Notes: generated by a model from the sequence alone, not told the origin. A stretch of 38,008 nucleotides of DNA from CAZFVY01 sp964522665 (GCA_964522665.1 CAZFVY010000071.1:1-38008), one strand, 5' to 3'; positions 1 to 8,324 are shown, numbered from the stretch's first letter. Numbers and translations are program-made.

Positions 1-189
1 AAAAGACCGCCATTACCGCTTGTTTCAAGTTGGGTTACTTAGCCGTCACACACCCTTTTACCGTTTTACCGTTTCCAATCCCAATCATGCGCGGTTTCAC
101 ATCGTTCGCGTAAACGCAGTAGGCCGAGAACTGAAAGCTCCAAAAGTTCGAGGTTTCATTCATCGCGAGTTCATGTTTAATTTCGGCTT

Positions 190-1290
190 ATGAAAGCCGT
201 CTCCTCTCCCTCGTTTTCGCATGCACTTTGCGCCGTGGCGCTGTTGGCCGGTCTAAGCTTCGCCCAACCGTGCTGGTCGCAAACCGGCGGCCTGGCGCCC
301 GGGGTGCGCGGGTTGGCCACGCGCGCGCCCGCGGGGATGAAGATCGACGGCGATTTGTCTGAGTTCAAGGACGCCTTCTGCACGCCGGTCGAGTATTTTA
401 ACGAAAACCTGCGCGAGCGCGCCGCGCAGTTCTTTTACATGTGGGACGACGAGGCGTTTTACGCGGCGCTGCGAACGCTCGATACCAAGCCGGCGGATCT
501 CGCCGACGACAATCATCTCTGGGAAGGCGACGCCGTCGAATGGTATTTTGACACGCGCCAGGACGCGAGTTTTCGCAGCCAGGCGTGGGGCGGCAAAGGT
601 TCGGTTCACTGCTACTGGACGGGCTTGAAAAACAAGGAAGTTCAAGGGCGCTTTTGCTTGCGGCCCAATTATCTCGACGCGATTCCCAAGATTGGCGTCG
701 AGGTCGCCGCGCGGCGAACCAAGGTCGGGATGGACGTCGAGTTCAAATTGCCCTGGGCGAATTTCCCGGGTTTCAAAGCGGCGCTGAATACCGTGATCGC
801 GCTGGACGCTGAAGTCTGCTACAGCGACGGCGGCGGGCGGGTCTATCGAAGCTTCGCCTTCGGCAGCCCGCTCTCGGTGCAACAGCCGGCGAATCTCGGT
901 CGCATTCAACTGGTGGACCACGTTGCCCCGGAGCATTGGGCGGCGTGCGGACCGGTCATGTTTCCCGTGCGCTGCGACACGCCGTGGACCCAACCCGAGA
1001 AACCGCAAGTGACGGCGTACCTCGCCATTCCGCCCAACCGCGCGGAAGATGTGGGCAAGGTCGTCTTCCGCGTGCTCGGCTTGGATGGCGCCGTGCTGGC
1101 GGAACGTCCGGGAACGGTGGAGACGTTCGAGGCGGAAGGCGCTTTTCGACGCGCCAAGGCGCAATGGCCGGCGGATCTGGCGGCGCCCGGCGCCTATCAA
1201 CTGCTCGGCGTCGTCTATGGCAAATCGGGCGCGGAATTGGCGCGCGTGGCGCCGCGCATGGTGAGCGTCAACATGGCGCCGGGATACTGA
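190..1290 (+). CDS. Exported CBM9-like (carbohydrate-binding/DOMON-like) domain protein
   Basis: A 366-aa protein that begins with a signal peptide (hydrophobic core about residues 10-25, then AQPCWSQ). Residues about 50-240 look like the family 9 carbohydrate-binding fold. They carry the typical opening KIDGDLSEFKDA, a WDDEAFYAALR strand, LWEGDAVEWYFDTR, and the later VEFKLPWANFPG and ALDAEVCYSDGGG strands. Domains like this bind sugars or other ligands outside the cytoplasm and are common in Verrucomicrobiota as stand-alone exported proteins. Residues 245-366 form a beta-rich tail I do not recognise. No catalytic motif is visible, so binding rather than catalysis is the inferred role. The ATG at 190 is the natural start because the signal peptide follows at once. 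The next gene on this strand is far off, so it is probably transcribed alone. Confidence 0.8.
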   Translation: MKAVSSPSFSHALCAVALLAGLSFAQPCWSQTGGLAPGVRGLATRAPAGMKIDGDLSEFKDAFCTPVEYFNENLRERAAQFFYMWDDEAFYAALRTLDTKPADLADDNHLWEGDAVEWYFDTRQDASFRSQAWGGKGSVHCYWTGLKNKEVQGRFCLRPNYLDAIPKIGVEVAARRTKVGMDVEFKLPWANFPGFKAALNTVIALDAEVCYSDGGGRVYRSFAFGSPLSVQQPANLGRIQLVDHVAPEHWAACGPVMFPVRCDTPWTQPEKPQVTAYLAIPPNRAEDVGKVVFRVLGLDGAVLAERPGTVETFEAEGAFRRAKAQWPADLAAPGAYQLLGVVYGKSGAELARVAPRMVSVNMAPGY

Positions 1291-2024
1291 CGAAGGCCCG
1301 GCTCGCGCGTCGAGGCCCGGGATAACCGCAGCTGCATATGCAAATGAACCCGCAATTAATGCCCCGACACAAAGTCGGGTGCGCCGCTGACCTCGGCCCG
1401 GAGTTTCGACCACGATTTTGGTCTCGGACATTTCGGTTCGTGACCCGATGGTTGCGCTCCACGCGCTCCGAACGAATCGGCGGCGGACGATACGCCCGCG
1501 TCTTCGGAGCGCGGTGGCAGACCGGAGCGGCGACGACGCTTTCGCCGGCCAGGGCGTGTGCTCCCGTTCGGGTGTTTGCCGGCGGCTTCGGCGCCCAAAG
1601 CGGTGTCGCGCTACGCTTGCCACCGCACTCCACGGGCGCGCGAACGCAAGTTGCCGCGCGGTGTGGAGCGCTGTGGCAGAGCGCAGTGGCGACGACGCTT
1701 TTGGTCGGGGCGCCCGCCAACGCTGAAACCGGACACAAACACGCCGCGACGGCTCTGGATATCAGCGCCGCGACACCGCCGCCAGTCGTCAACTGGCCTC
1801 GTCGTAGCCCACGCCTTGCCGGATCGAAAGCTCCGTCGTCGTCCCGATCGGAACGGGACTCTGCCGGAGCGCTCCAAGGCGGCTCCAGCTTTTCGGCGGA
1901 CACAGTTCGTCCGAAACGAGCGGAGTATTCGAAACCGGCGGTATTTCGGGATCGGAGCTGCCCACGAACCGATCGCGAGAGCCAAGGCGCTAGACCAGGG
2001 CGCGGATTATGGAGTCAAGCGGGT
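1291..2024. repeat. Intergenic stretch with three copies of a 35-37 bp repeat in alternating orientation
   Basis: This stretch holds three related copies of a short GC-rich repeat: 1506-1542 (+), 1597-1631 (reverse) and 1665-1701 (+). Read in one direction each begins GGAG(C/T)GC(G/T)GTGGCA, has a GCGGCGAC-like middle and ends in CGCTTT. The + and - copies can fold on each other. A reading frame runs open through the stretch from 1338 into the gamma-glutamyltransferase gene, but its translation is arginine-rich and low in recognisable structure. I read it as non-coding repeat DNA that happens to lack stops at high GC. From memory, similar elements are scattered between genes in Pedosphaera-like genomes. 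Confidence 0.65.
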
Positions 2025-3740
2025 CTGCCCGCGCGGCTGCTCTCCGCCTTGTCAATCCTCGTGCTCGCGACTAACGTCCACGCCCAAGTGGACCGCATTA
2101 CCGGTAGAGCCTTTGCCACCCGATCCGAGGTCATCGCCCGGCACGGGATGGTTTGCACGAGTCACCCGCTGGCGACCCAGGCGGGCCTGGACACGCTGAA
2201 AGCCGGCGGGTCGGCCATCGACGCGGCCATCGCGGCCAACGCGACGCTCGGCCTAATGGAGCCGATCAGTTGCGGGGTCGGCGGCGATCTGTTCGCGATC
2301 GTATGGGACGCGAAAAGCCAGAAGCTTTACGGCTTGAACGCCAGCGGACGTTCGCCGCTCGGTTTGAGCTTCGAGCAGATGAAGGCCGAGTTGGCCAAGC
2401 GCAATCTCACGGGGATTCCCGCGATCGGGATGTTGCCCATTTCCGTTCCGGGCGCGGTCGATGGTTGGTTTGAATTGCACGGCCGCTTCGGCAAGTTGCC
2501 GATTGCGAAAGTCCTGGAACCGGCCATCAATTACGCCGAGGAAGGCTTCCCCGTCACGGAGCTGATCGCCTATTATTGGCAACGAAGCGTGCCATTGCTG
2601 GGCAAGCAACCGGGCGCCTTCTTGCCGACCTACACCATCGACGGCCGCGCCCCCGCCAAAGGGGAAGTCTTCAAGAACCCGGGCTTGGCCCGGACGCTGC
2701 GCTTAATCGCGGAAAAGGGACGCGACGTCTTCTACCACGGTGAACTCGCCGACGCGATGGACGCGTTCTTCGCCGCAAATGGCGGTTACCTGCGCAAAGT
2801 CGATTTCGAAAAGCACACCTCGACTTGGGTGGACCCGGTCTCGGTCAATTACCGCGGCTACGACGTCTTTGAACTGCCGCCGAATGGGCAAGGGATCGCC
2901 GCCCTGCAAATCCTGAACATTCTGGAGGGCTACGACCTGCGCTCGATGGGCTACAACAGCCCGGACGCGCTGCATGTGCTGATCGAAGCCAAAAAGCTCG
3001 CCTACGAGGATCGCGCGAAGTTTTATGCCGATCCCGCGTTCGCCAGGATTCCGCTGAAAGGGTTGCTATCCAAGGAGTATGCCGCGGAACGCCGGAAATT
3101 GATCGACCTGCGTCACGCCGCGAAACGGTACGACGCGGGCAACCCCGCGTTGCGGGATGGCGATACGATTTATCTGACCACGGCCGACAAGGACGGCAAC
3201 ATGGTGTCGCTCATTCAGAGCAACTACCGCGGGATGGGCTCGGGCGTCGTCGTGCCGGGACTGGGCTTCGGTTTCCAGGACCGCGGGCAATTGTTCACGC
3301 TCGAGGAAGGGCACGCGAACGTGTACGCGCCGGGCAAGCGGCCGTTCCACACGATCATTCCGGCGTTCGTCATGAAAGAGGGCAAACCGTGGCTGAGCTT
3401 CGGGGTGATGGGCGGGGCGATGCAACCGCAGGGACATGTGCAAATCCTGGTGAACCTGATCGACTTCGGCATGAGCTTGCAGGAAGCCGGGGACGCGGCC
3501 CGGTGGCAACATCAAGGCTCGTCCGAGCCGACCGGCGAAAAAATGACCACCGGCGGCTACGTCGAGGTCGAGACGGGCGTCCCCTGGGAATCGGTCCGTG
3601 AATTGAAGAGCCGCGGGCATGACATGCGTCTGAATTTGGGTGATTACGGAGGCTATCAGGCGATCCGCTACGACGCCACGCAGGGCGTTTACTACGGCGC
3701 CAGCGAAAGCCGCAAGGATGGCCAGGCGGCGGGATATTGA
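2025..3740 (+). CDS. Gamma-glutamyltransferase family protein, exported
   Basis: An N-terminal-nucleophile hydrolase that cleaves gamma-glutamyl bonds, for example in glutathione, and transfers the glutamyl group. It matures by self-cleavage into two subunits. Family marks include HPLATQAGLDTLKAGGSAIDAAIAAN-like sequence near the start, GGDLFAIVWD, PISVPGAVDGW, and the cleavage/nucleophile segment YLTTADKDGN, where the first Thr (codon at 3177) is the predicted catalytic residue. GMGSGVVVPG and FGVMGGAMQPQGH follow. A hydrophobic segment ending VHAQ just before the enzyme (about 2040-2085) looks like a signal peptide, implying a periplasmic enzyme. The start is unsettled. No in-frame ATG lies between 1359 and 2148, and the ATG at 2148 is already inside the enzyme. 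Codon 2025 (CTG) is a placeholder for the signal peptide start; TTG at 2049 and GTG at 2061 also exist. The frame is open back to 1338, but through repeat DNA. Confidence 0.88.
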   Translation: MPARLLSALSILVLATNVHAQVDRITGRAFATRSEVIARHGMVCTSHPLATQAGLDTLKAGGSAIDAAIAANATLGLMEPISCGVGGDLFAIVWDAKSQKLYGLNASGRSPLGLSFEQMKAELAKRNLTGIPAIGMLPISVPGAVDGWFELHGRFGKLPIAKVLEPAINYAEEGFPVTELIAYYWQRSVPLLGKQPGAFLPTYTIDGRAPAKGEVFKNPGLARTLRLIAEKGRDVFYHGELADAMDAFFAANGGYLRKVDFEKHTSTWVDPVSVNYRGYDVFELPPNGQGIAALQILNILEGYDLRSMGYNSPDALHVLIEAKKLAYEDRAKFYADPAFARIPLKGLLSKEYAAERRKLIDLRHAAKRYDAGNPALRDGDTIYLTTADKDGNMVSLIQSNYRGMGSGVVVPGLGFGFQDRGQLFTLEEGHANVYAPGKRPFHTIIPAFVMKEGKPWLSFGVMGGAMQPQGHVQILVNLIDFGMSLQEAGDAARWQHQGSSEPTGEKMTTGGYVEVETGVPWESVRELKSRGHDMRLNLGDYGGYQAIRYDATQGVYYGASESRKDGQAAGY

Positions 3741-3833
3741 GGGCGGCCGGCCGGGTTGGCGCCGCGCATTTTAGGTTTACGGAAAGCATTTTCGCGTTAC
3801 GCTGACAGGGATGATTGAAGCGGAATTGAGCTT

Positions 3834-4739
3834 ATGAGGGTAATCGGCCACCTGACCAATGAGGCGGGAGCGCGCGCGTTCAGCGACTACCTTTTCGTGC
3901 AGGGAATCCAGAACCAGATCGAGACCGAGTCGGACGGCGCCTGGGCGGTCTGGGTCCATATGGATGACCAAATCGCGCAGGCCAAGGAGATGCTCGCCAG
4001 TTTCATCGACAATCCCTCGGCCTCAAGATTTCAGGTCGCGGCGCGGCAAGTCGCCCAGTTGCGCGAGCAGGAGGCAGAAGCGCAAACGAACTACCGGAAA
4101 AAAGTCCGCGACCGTAAAAGTCTCTTTCCTTCGCTGGCAGGTTACGGTTTCGGCCCGCTGACGCTTGTGCTGATCGCGCTCAGTATCGTGGTATTTGTCC
4201 GATCGGACTTTGCGAATAATCTGGATGCCATTCGGGCGCTGATGTTTTCCGAATACCTCGCGCCGGGCCATCCGTGGCACTCGCCCTTTGATCTGGTGGA
4301 AATCACGCACGGCGAAGTCTGGCGGTTGGTGACGCCGATCTTCGTCCACGGTGGCGTGCTGCACATCCTTTTCAACATGCTTTGGATGCGCGATCTGGGC
4401 AGCATGATCGAGGCCCGCCTGGGCACGCTGCAACTCGCCCTGTTGGTCGTCGGAATCGCTGCTCCGTCGAACATGATCCAATACGTGATCAGCGGTCCGG
4501 TGTTTTTCGGCATGTCAGGGGTGGTGTACGGGTTGCTGGGGTACGTGTGGATTCGCGGTCGATTTGATCCCGGCGCCGGGCTTTTTCTCAACCAATCGAC
4601 CGTTGTCTTCATGCTTGTCTGGTTGGTGGTCTGCTTTACCGGCTACGTTGGGCATATCGCCAACGCGATTCATCTCAGCGGTCTCGCCATCGGAATGCTC
4701 TGGGCGTACGCCGCCAGTCAGCTTCGTCGGCGGAGTTAA
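3834..4739 (+). CDS. Rhomboid-family intramembrane serine protease (GlpG-like)
   Basis: A 301-aa polytopic membrane protease. Residues 1-75 resemble the cytoplasmic N-terminal domain of GlpG (RVIGHL...EAGARAFSDYL then a WVHMDDQ strand). A soluble linker and about six membrane helices follow from residue 100 onward. The catalytic Ser is in GMSGVVYG (S228) and the catalytic His in NAIHLSG (H280), a separation of 52 residues that fits GlpG (S201/H254 in E. coli). HGGVLHILFNMLWM is the usual rhomboid loop and TM2 signature. It cleaves transmembrane substrates within the bilayer; the substrate cannot be told from sequence. A second, unrelated intramembrane protease starts 45 bp downstream on the same strand, so the two are probably co-transcribed. 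Confidence 0.93.
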   Translation: MRVIGHLTNEAGARAFSDYLFVQGIQNQIETESDGAWAVWVHMDDQIAQAKEMLASFIDNPSASRFQVAARQVAQLREQEAEAQTNYRKKVRDRKSLFPSLAGYGFGPLTLVLIALSIVVFVRSDFANNLDAIRALMFSEYLAPGHPWHSPFDLVEITHGEVWRLVTPIFVHGGVLHILFNMLWMRDLGSMIEARLGTLQLALLVVGIAAPSNMIQYVISGPVFFGMSGVVYGLLGYVWIRGRFDPGAGLFLNQSTVVFMLVWLVVCFTGYVGHIANAIHLSGLAIGMLWAYAASQLRRRS

Positions 4740-4784
4740 CCGGAGGGCCGCCCGCCGGCGAGAGGTCTGGCGGAGGATTCAACC

Positions 4785-5612
4785 ATGAACGAATTTCCCC
4801 AGCGAACGCCGTCCCCGCAAATGTTTGACCCGGCCTCGAAGCCGACCTTCGGGCAGCGGCTCAAGCGATGGCTGGCGCCGTTGGGCGCGATCGGCGTACT
4901 GCTGAGCAAATTCAAGTTCGTTTTACTTGCGATGCTCAAATGGCTGCCGGCCATGTTCAGCACGGGCGGCTCGATGCTGCTGACGATCTGGGTTTACTCG
5001 ATCTCGAACGGCTGGTGGTTCGCGGTTGGTTTCGTTCTGCTGATTTTTGTGCATGAATGCGGCCATTTATTGGCGGCAAAACGCTTGGGGTTAAGGGTGG
5101 GCGCACCCGTCTTCATTCCTTTCATGGGGGCGTTCATCGCCCTAAAAGAAGCGCCGCCCAACGCGTGGATCGAGGCTCAAGTGGGGATCGGCGGACCGCT
5201 GCTGGGAACCCTAGGCGGAGTCGTCTGCTACGGCATTTACGCGGCGACGGGCCAGAGAATCTACCACGATCTGGCCTACACGGCATTTTTCCTGAATCTG
5301 TTCAACCTAATGCCAATTGGGTTCCTGGATGGCGGTCGCGTGGCCGGGGCGCTCTCGCCGTGGTTATGGTTGGTAGGCTTGGCCGTGCTGGCCTGGGTCA
5401 TGTTCACCCAGCCGTTCAATTTCGTGCTTTGCCTGATCCTGATTCTTTCGCTGCCTCGGTTGATCGGTCTGTTTCGCAAGCGCAGCGCCGCGGAAGAGCG
5501 ATACTATGAGGTCTCGCCAGGCCGAAGATTGGTAATGGGAGTGATCTATTTCGGATTGGCGGGTTTCCTCGCGACGGCGATGGCGCTCAGTTCTCAGTCG
5601 GCGCGCTATTGA
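4785..5612 (+). CDS. Site-2 protease family (M50) zinc metalloprotease
   Basis: A 275-aa membrane protein with the zinc-binding motif HECGH (residues 90-94) within a transmembrane helix and the third-ligand motif NLMPIGFLDGG (D182), both hallmarks of M50 intramembrane metalloproteases. About five or six hydrophobic helices are visible. There is no PDZ or CBS domain, so this is a minimal core enzyme and differs from RseP (about 450 aa, with PDZ domains). Residues 1-40 are polar, with a basic patch, and probably cytoplasmic. Site-2 proteases cleave membrane-bound anti-sigma factors or clear membrane peptides in other bacteria, but no such substrate gene is seen here. It follows the rhomboid gene by 45 bp on the same strand, which suggests linked expression. 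Confidence 0.92.
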   Translation: MNEFPQRTPSPQMFDPASKPTFGQRLKRWLAPLGAIGVLLSKFKFVLLAMLKWLPAMFSTGGSMLLTIWVYSISNGWWFAVGFVLLIFVHECGHLLAAKRLGLRVGAPVFIPFMGAFIALKEAPPNAWIEAQVGIGGPLLGTLGGVVCYGIYAATGQRIYHDLAYTAFFLNLFNLMPIGFLDGGRVAGALSPWLWLVGLAVLAWVMFTQPFNFVLCLILILSLPRLIGLFRKRSAAEERYYEVSPGRRLVMGVIYFGLAGFLATAMALSSQSARY

Positions 5613-5942
5613 CCTATTGGTTCGGCGACGGGTTTGACGGGTCGAAAGACTCCAAAACAGCTCGCTGCCGAGCAGCAAAAGTTGGCGTCGGTCGGGAGGA
5701 TGCCGTCTCACTTGAAGGCGCCGCAGCGGGTCAAAGCTCCGCGCTCTGGACTACTGCCACTCTCGTTGTGACGAGCGGTTCTGTGAGCCGCAGCTTGCCC
5801 ATGCGTCGGACGGGCGCCCGGTTTGACGAAAGTGTCCTGCCGAACGTCGCCGCTGCGGGTCAAAGACCCGCGCTCCGGCGGGGGCGGCGCTTGCGAGTGG
5901 AGGGGCGAGGACCCAATCCGCGTAGCTGACTCAGGTATGGTT
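5613..5942. repeat. Intergenic region between convergent genes with a 31-bp direct repeat
   Basis: The 330 bp between the site-2 protease gene (+) and the epimerase gene (-) contain two direct copies of a 31-bp element at 5719-5749 and 5848-5878. Both read CGCCGC(A/T)GCGGGTCAAAG and then a CCGCGCTC(T/C)GG end. They differ at about four positions. The inner GCGGGTC...GACCCGC of the second copy is self-complementary and could form a hairpin. No convincing coding sequence or clear T-tract terminator was seen. Confidence 0.55.
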
Positions 5943-7370
5943 CTACTTCGAGGGACTGGCGGCGGGAGCGGCAAGCTTGGGTGCGGTCGGCACGACTGGT
6001 TTTGGCTTGTTGGGCGGGGGCTGGTAGGGAAACGCCTCGATGAACTTCACCATGGCGCGCACGTCGTGGTAATTCGCCTTCCAACTGTTCGCTTTGGTGG
6101 TGTTGCGCGGCTTGCCGTCGGCATCGACCGACCATAACCAGATGCCGTCCGCCGGGTCGATTTGCGAGTTGAGAATGAAATGGAGCAGCTGATCGAGGGC
6201 TTTCTCGTATTCTGGATTGGGACGCACGCGGAGCGCATCGGTCAACGCCGCCAGCATTTCCGCCTGAACCCACCAGACCTTCTCGGTGTCGTAGGCCGGT
6301 TGGTCGCCGAGGCCGCGGCTGTAAAGCCCGCCGCGTTCGTGGTCGTAACCGTACTTCAGGGCGTGATTCAGGTGCGCGAAGAAATGCGGCCACGCCGGAC
6401 TCACGCCCAGGACGAGTTGCGCGCGAACCATGAGCCAGGCGAATTCGACATTATGGCCATAGGAAAGCCCGGCGCTCTCCGCCCCGCCGACCGGCCGCCA
6501 ATCCAACTGCCGGTGCAACGACGACGCTCCCGGACGCAGCGGGTAAAAGTAGTCCATGTTGACGCGCAACGCTTCAACGAGTGAGTTGCGGATATTCGGA
6601 TCGCGCGTCACGTCATAAAGTTCGGTTAACGCCTCCATCCAATGGAGGTGGGCGTTGGCGCTTTTCAGCCCGGCGATCTCGACTTCGAGCGTCGGGTCCG
6701 GTCGCAGGATCGGCTGCCAATCGCGGCCCGCGTGTTCGAACCAGCCGCCATTGGGATTATCGTGCAGGTACAACTGGATGATCGTGTAAAGCTGAACCGC
6801 GCGCCGGAGCGCTTCGCCGTCGTGGCTCGCGCGGTAGTACTCAACGAACGAGTAAATGACAAAGGCCTGGCCGTAAAGCAGCTTGCGGTCATCGCGCACC
6901 TTGCCGGCCAAGTCAGTTTTCCAAAAATACCCGCCGGTCTGTGGATCGAGAAAGTGAGCGGTCAGGAACGAATAACCGCTCCGGGCGGCCGCCAGATAGT
7001 CGTGTTGGCCATCGCCGAGGTGGTGGAGGTAGGCGTGCGAGAATCCCCACACCATGCGGCTTTGCGTGACCAGTTGTTTTTCCAACGCCTCGCCGCGCCC
7101 CTTTTTGTCATCGGCCAACAGATAGCCGCCGTTCTGCCGATCCAGCGCGGTGTCATACCAGTAAGGCATGACCTGCTCGATCAACTGGGTCCGAAGCTCG
7201 CGGGAATAGTCGGCCTTATCGCGAGCCGCGCCGCCGAAAGGAATCGCCATAAGCGTCGCGAAAACAACCGTGGGAAGAAAGCGCCGAATCCTGGTTCTGA
7301 CGCTCAACCCGTCAGCCTGTTGATCGCTCCGTTCGGTGGACCTGGGTTCTCGGCAAGGATTGTTTGGCAT
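5943..7370 (-). CDS. AGE-family (N-acylglucosamine/cellobiose 2-epimerase type) protein, exported
   Basis: A 475-aa member of the N-acylglucosamine 2-epimerase (AGE) superfamily with an (alpha/alpha)6 barrel. Typical segments are YWYDTALDRQNGGYL near the barrel start, QSRMVWGFSHAYLH, KLLYGQAFVIYSFVEYY, ANAHLHWMEALTELYD and the late LSYGHNVEFAWLM, each carrying the family's conserved aromatic, Arg and His positions. Such enzymes epimerise or isomerise sugars (GlcNAc/ManNAc, cellobiose, mannose); which one cannot be decided from sequence. Residues 27-50 (a basic patch followed by FLPTVVFATLMAIPFGGA) look like a signal peptide or anchor, unusual because most AGE enzymes are cytoplasmic. The ATG at 7370 precedes about 25 polar residues before that segment. 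The C-terminus ends in a Pro/Ala/Lys-rich tail. Confidence 0.88.
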   Translation of the reverse strand: MPNNPCREPRSTERSDQQADGLSVRTRIRRFLPTVVFATLMAIPFGGAARDKADYSRELRTQLIEQVMPYWYDTALDRQNGGYLLADDKKGRGEALEKQLVTQSRMVWGFSHAYLHHLGDGQHDYLAAARSGYSFLTAHFLDPQTGGYFWKTDLAGKVRDDRKLLYGQAFVIYSFVEYYRASHDGEALRRAVQLYTIIQLYLHDNPNGGWFEHAGRDWQPILRPDPTLEVEIAGLKSANAHLHWMEALTELYDVTRDPNIRNSLVEALRVNMDYFYPLRPGASSLHRQLDWRPVGGAESAGLSYGHNVEFAWLMVRAQLVLGVSPAWPHFFAHLNHALKYGYDHERGGLYSRGLGDQPAYDTEKVWWVQAEMLAALTDALRVRPNPEYEKALDQLLHFILNSQIDPADGIWLWSVDADGKPRNTTKANSWKANYHDVRAMVKFIEAFPYQPPPNKPKPVVPTAPKLAAPAASPSK

Positions 7371-7439
7371 GACGATCTTAACTTCGGGCGCCGGCGTGAA
7401 ACGCGGCTCCCAGACAAACCTTCCGCCGAGGCGACGAGC

Positions 7440-8324
7440 TTATTGTCCGTCGGTAAGACCGGGAATGGCAGGCACGCCCTGCACCGGCGGCAAGGGAGGC
7501 ATTGGGATTCCCTGGCGCTCCATCGCGATCTTTTGGGTCATGGTCTGGAGGTACTGCTGCGCCGGCTCCAAACCGCCGGTTTGCTGAGGTTGGAGATCAA
7601 CCGTCCTGACATTACGCGTTGGAATCACCGGGGATGCGTCCGCCTGCGCGCTACCGAGCAGGCCATTACCAATCGCGCCGCCGCCCATGCCAACGGCCCC
7701 GTCAGCGCCATTCGGCTGGTAATTGTTTCTCGCGGAAGGCTGCAGGCCGTAACGCCGACGCAAGGCCGGGTCCATCTGGAACGGCTGAGGGGTCGGGTTC
7801 GCGCCGCCAGCCGGCATCACTGGGGGCGGAGGAATGGCTCCGGGAGCCGGAGCGCCGGGGGCGGTCGCGGCGCCAACCGGTTGTTTGTACGAATTGTCCT
7901 TAAAGTTCAAAACCATGGGCGATCCACGCTGCTTGATCTTGATCGTTTCGGCCTTCTCATCGATTTCCATCATTTCGATGTCATCCTGCTTCTCATTCAC
8001 GGCCAAGCTCATGTAGCTAACCTGCGGCGCCGTGGCGGGAGCGCCTTTGGCGGCGGTCGCGTCGGTTTGCACCGCGAGACAGGCCTTGCGGACGCCCCGC
8101 ATTTTGTAAAGTCCCGTGAACTTGATGGTGGTCGGCGCGGGTGGTGGGGTGTTATTGGTCAGCGTGCTCGGGTCCACCGCCGGCGCGGGCGGCTTCAAGC
8201 CGAAAGGATTGCGCTCGATGATGGGCTGATAATCGGAGGTGTCGATGTGGGCGGTAACGGCCCAAACCGGGAGACTCGAGACGCTCCCAAGAAGAACCAG
8301 GATCAGTGTCCGCGACAATTTCAT
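7440..8324 (-). CDS. Proline-rich secreted protein, possibly GspC/PilP-like
   Basis: A 294-aa protein with a clear signal peptide (MKLSRTLILVLLGSVSSLPVWA). The ATG at 8324 is preferred over an in-frame TTG at 8330. The mature start, YQPIIERNPFGLKPP, is followed by a Pro/Thr-rich linker and a predicted beta-rich core at about residues 65-150 (FTGLYKMRGVRKACLAVQ, then SYMSLAVNEKQDD, IEMMEIDEKAETIKIKQRG). The RNPFGL motif followed by a small beta domain recalls GspC or PilP, periplasmic parts of type II secretion or type IV pili; this is an analogy, not a firm match. The remaining half is low-complexity Pro/Ala/Gly with a predicted helix (EPAQQYLQTMTQKIAMERQG) near the end. It lies 69 bp upstream of the epimerase gene on the same strand. 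Confidence 0.75.
   Translation of the reverse strand: MKLSRTLILVLLGSVSSLPVWAVTAHIDTSDYQPIIERNPFGLKPPAPAVDPSTLTNNTPPPAPTTIKFTGLYKMRGVRKACLAVQTDATAAKGAPATAPQVSYMSLAVNEKQDDIEMMEIDEKAETIKIKQRGSPMVLNFKDNSYKQPVGAATAPGAPAPGAIPPPPVMPAGGANPTPQPFQMDPALRRRYGLQPSARNNYQPNGADGAVGMGGGAIGNGLLGSAQADASPVIPTRNVRTVDLQPQQTGGLEPAQQYLQTMTQKIAMERQGIPMPPLPPVQGVPAIPGLTDGQ

Noticed and set aside
253..1623. A 456-codon open frame on the - strand
   Set aside because: It overlaps the CBM9-like gene in antisense and continues into repeat DNA. It has no recognisable domain.
1338..2024. N-terminal extension of the gamma-glutamyltransferase
   Set aside because: The translated extension is Arg/Ser/Ala-rich, covers three repeat copies and precedes a signal-peptide-like segment, so it is unlikely to be protein. 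Kept as a finding because the true start is unclear.
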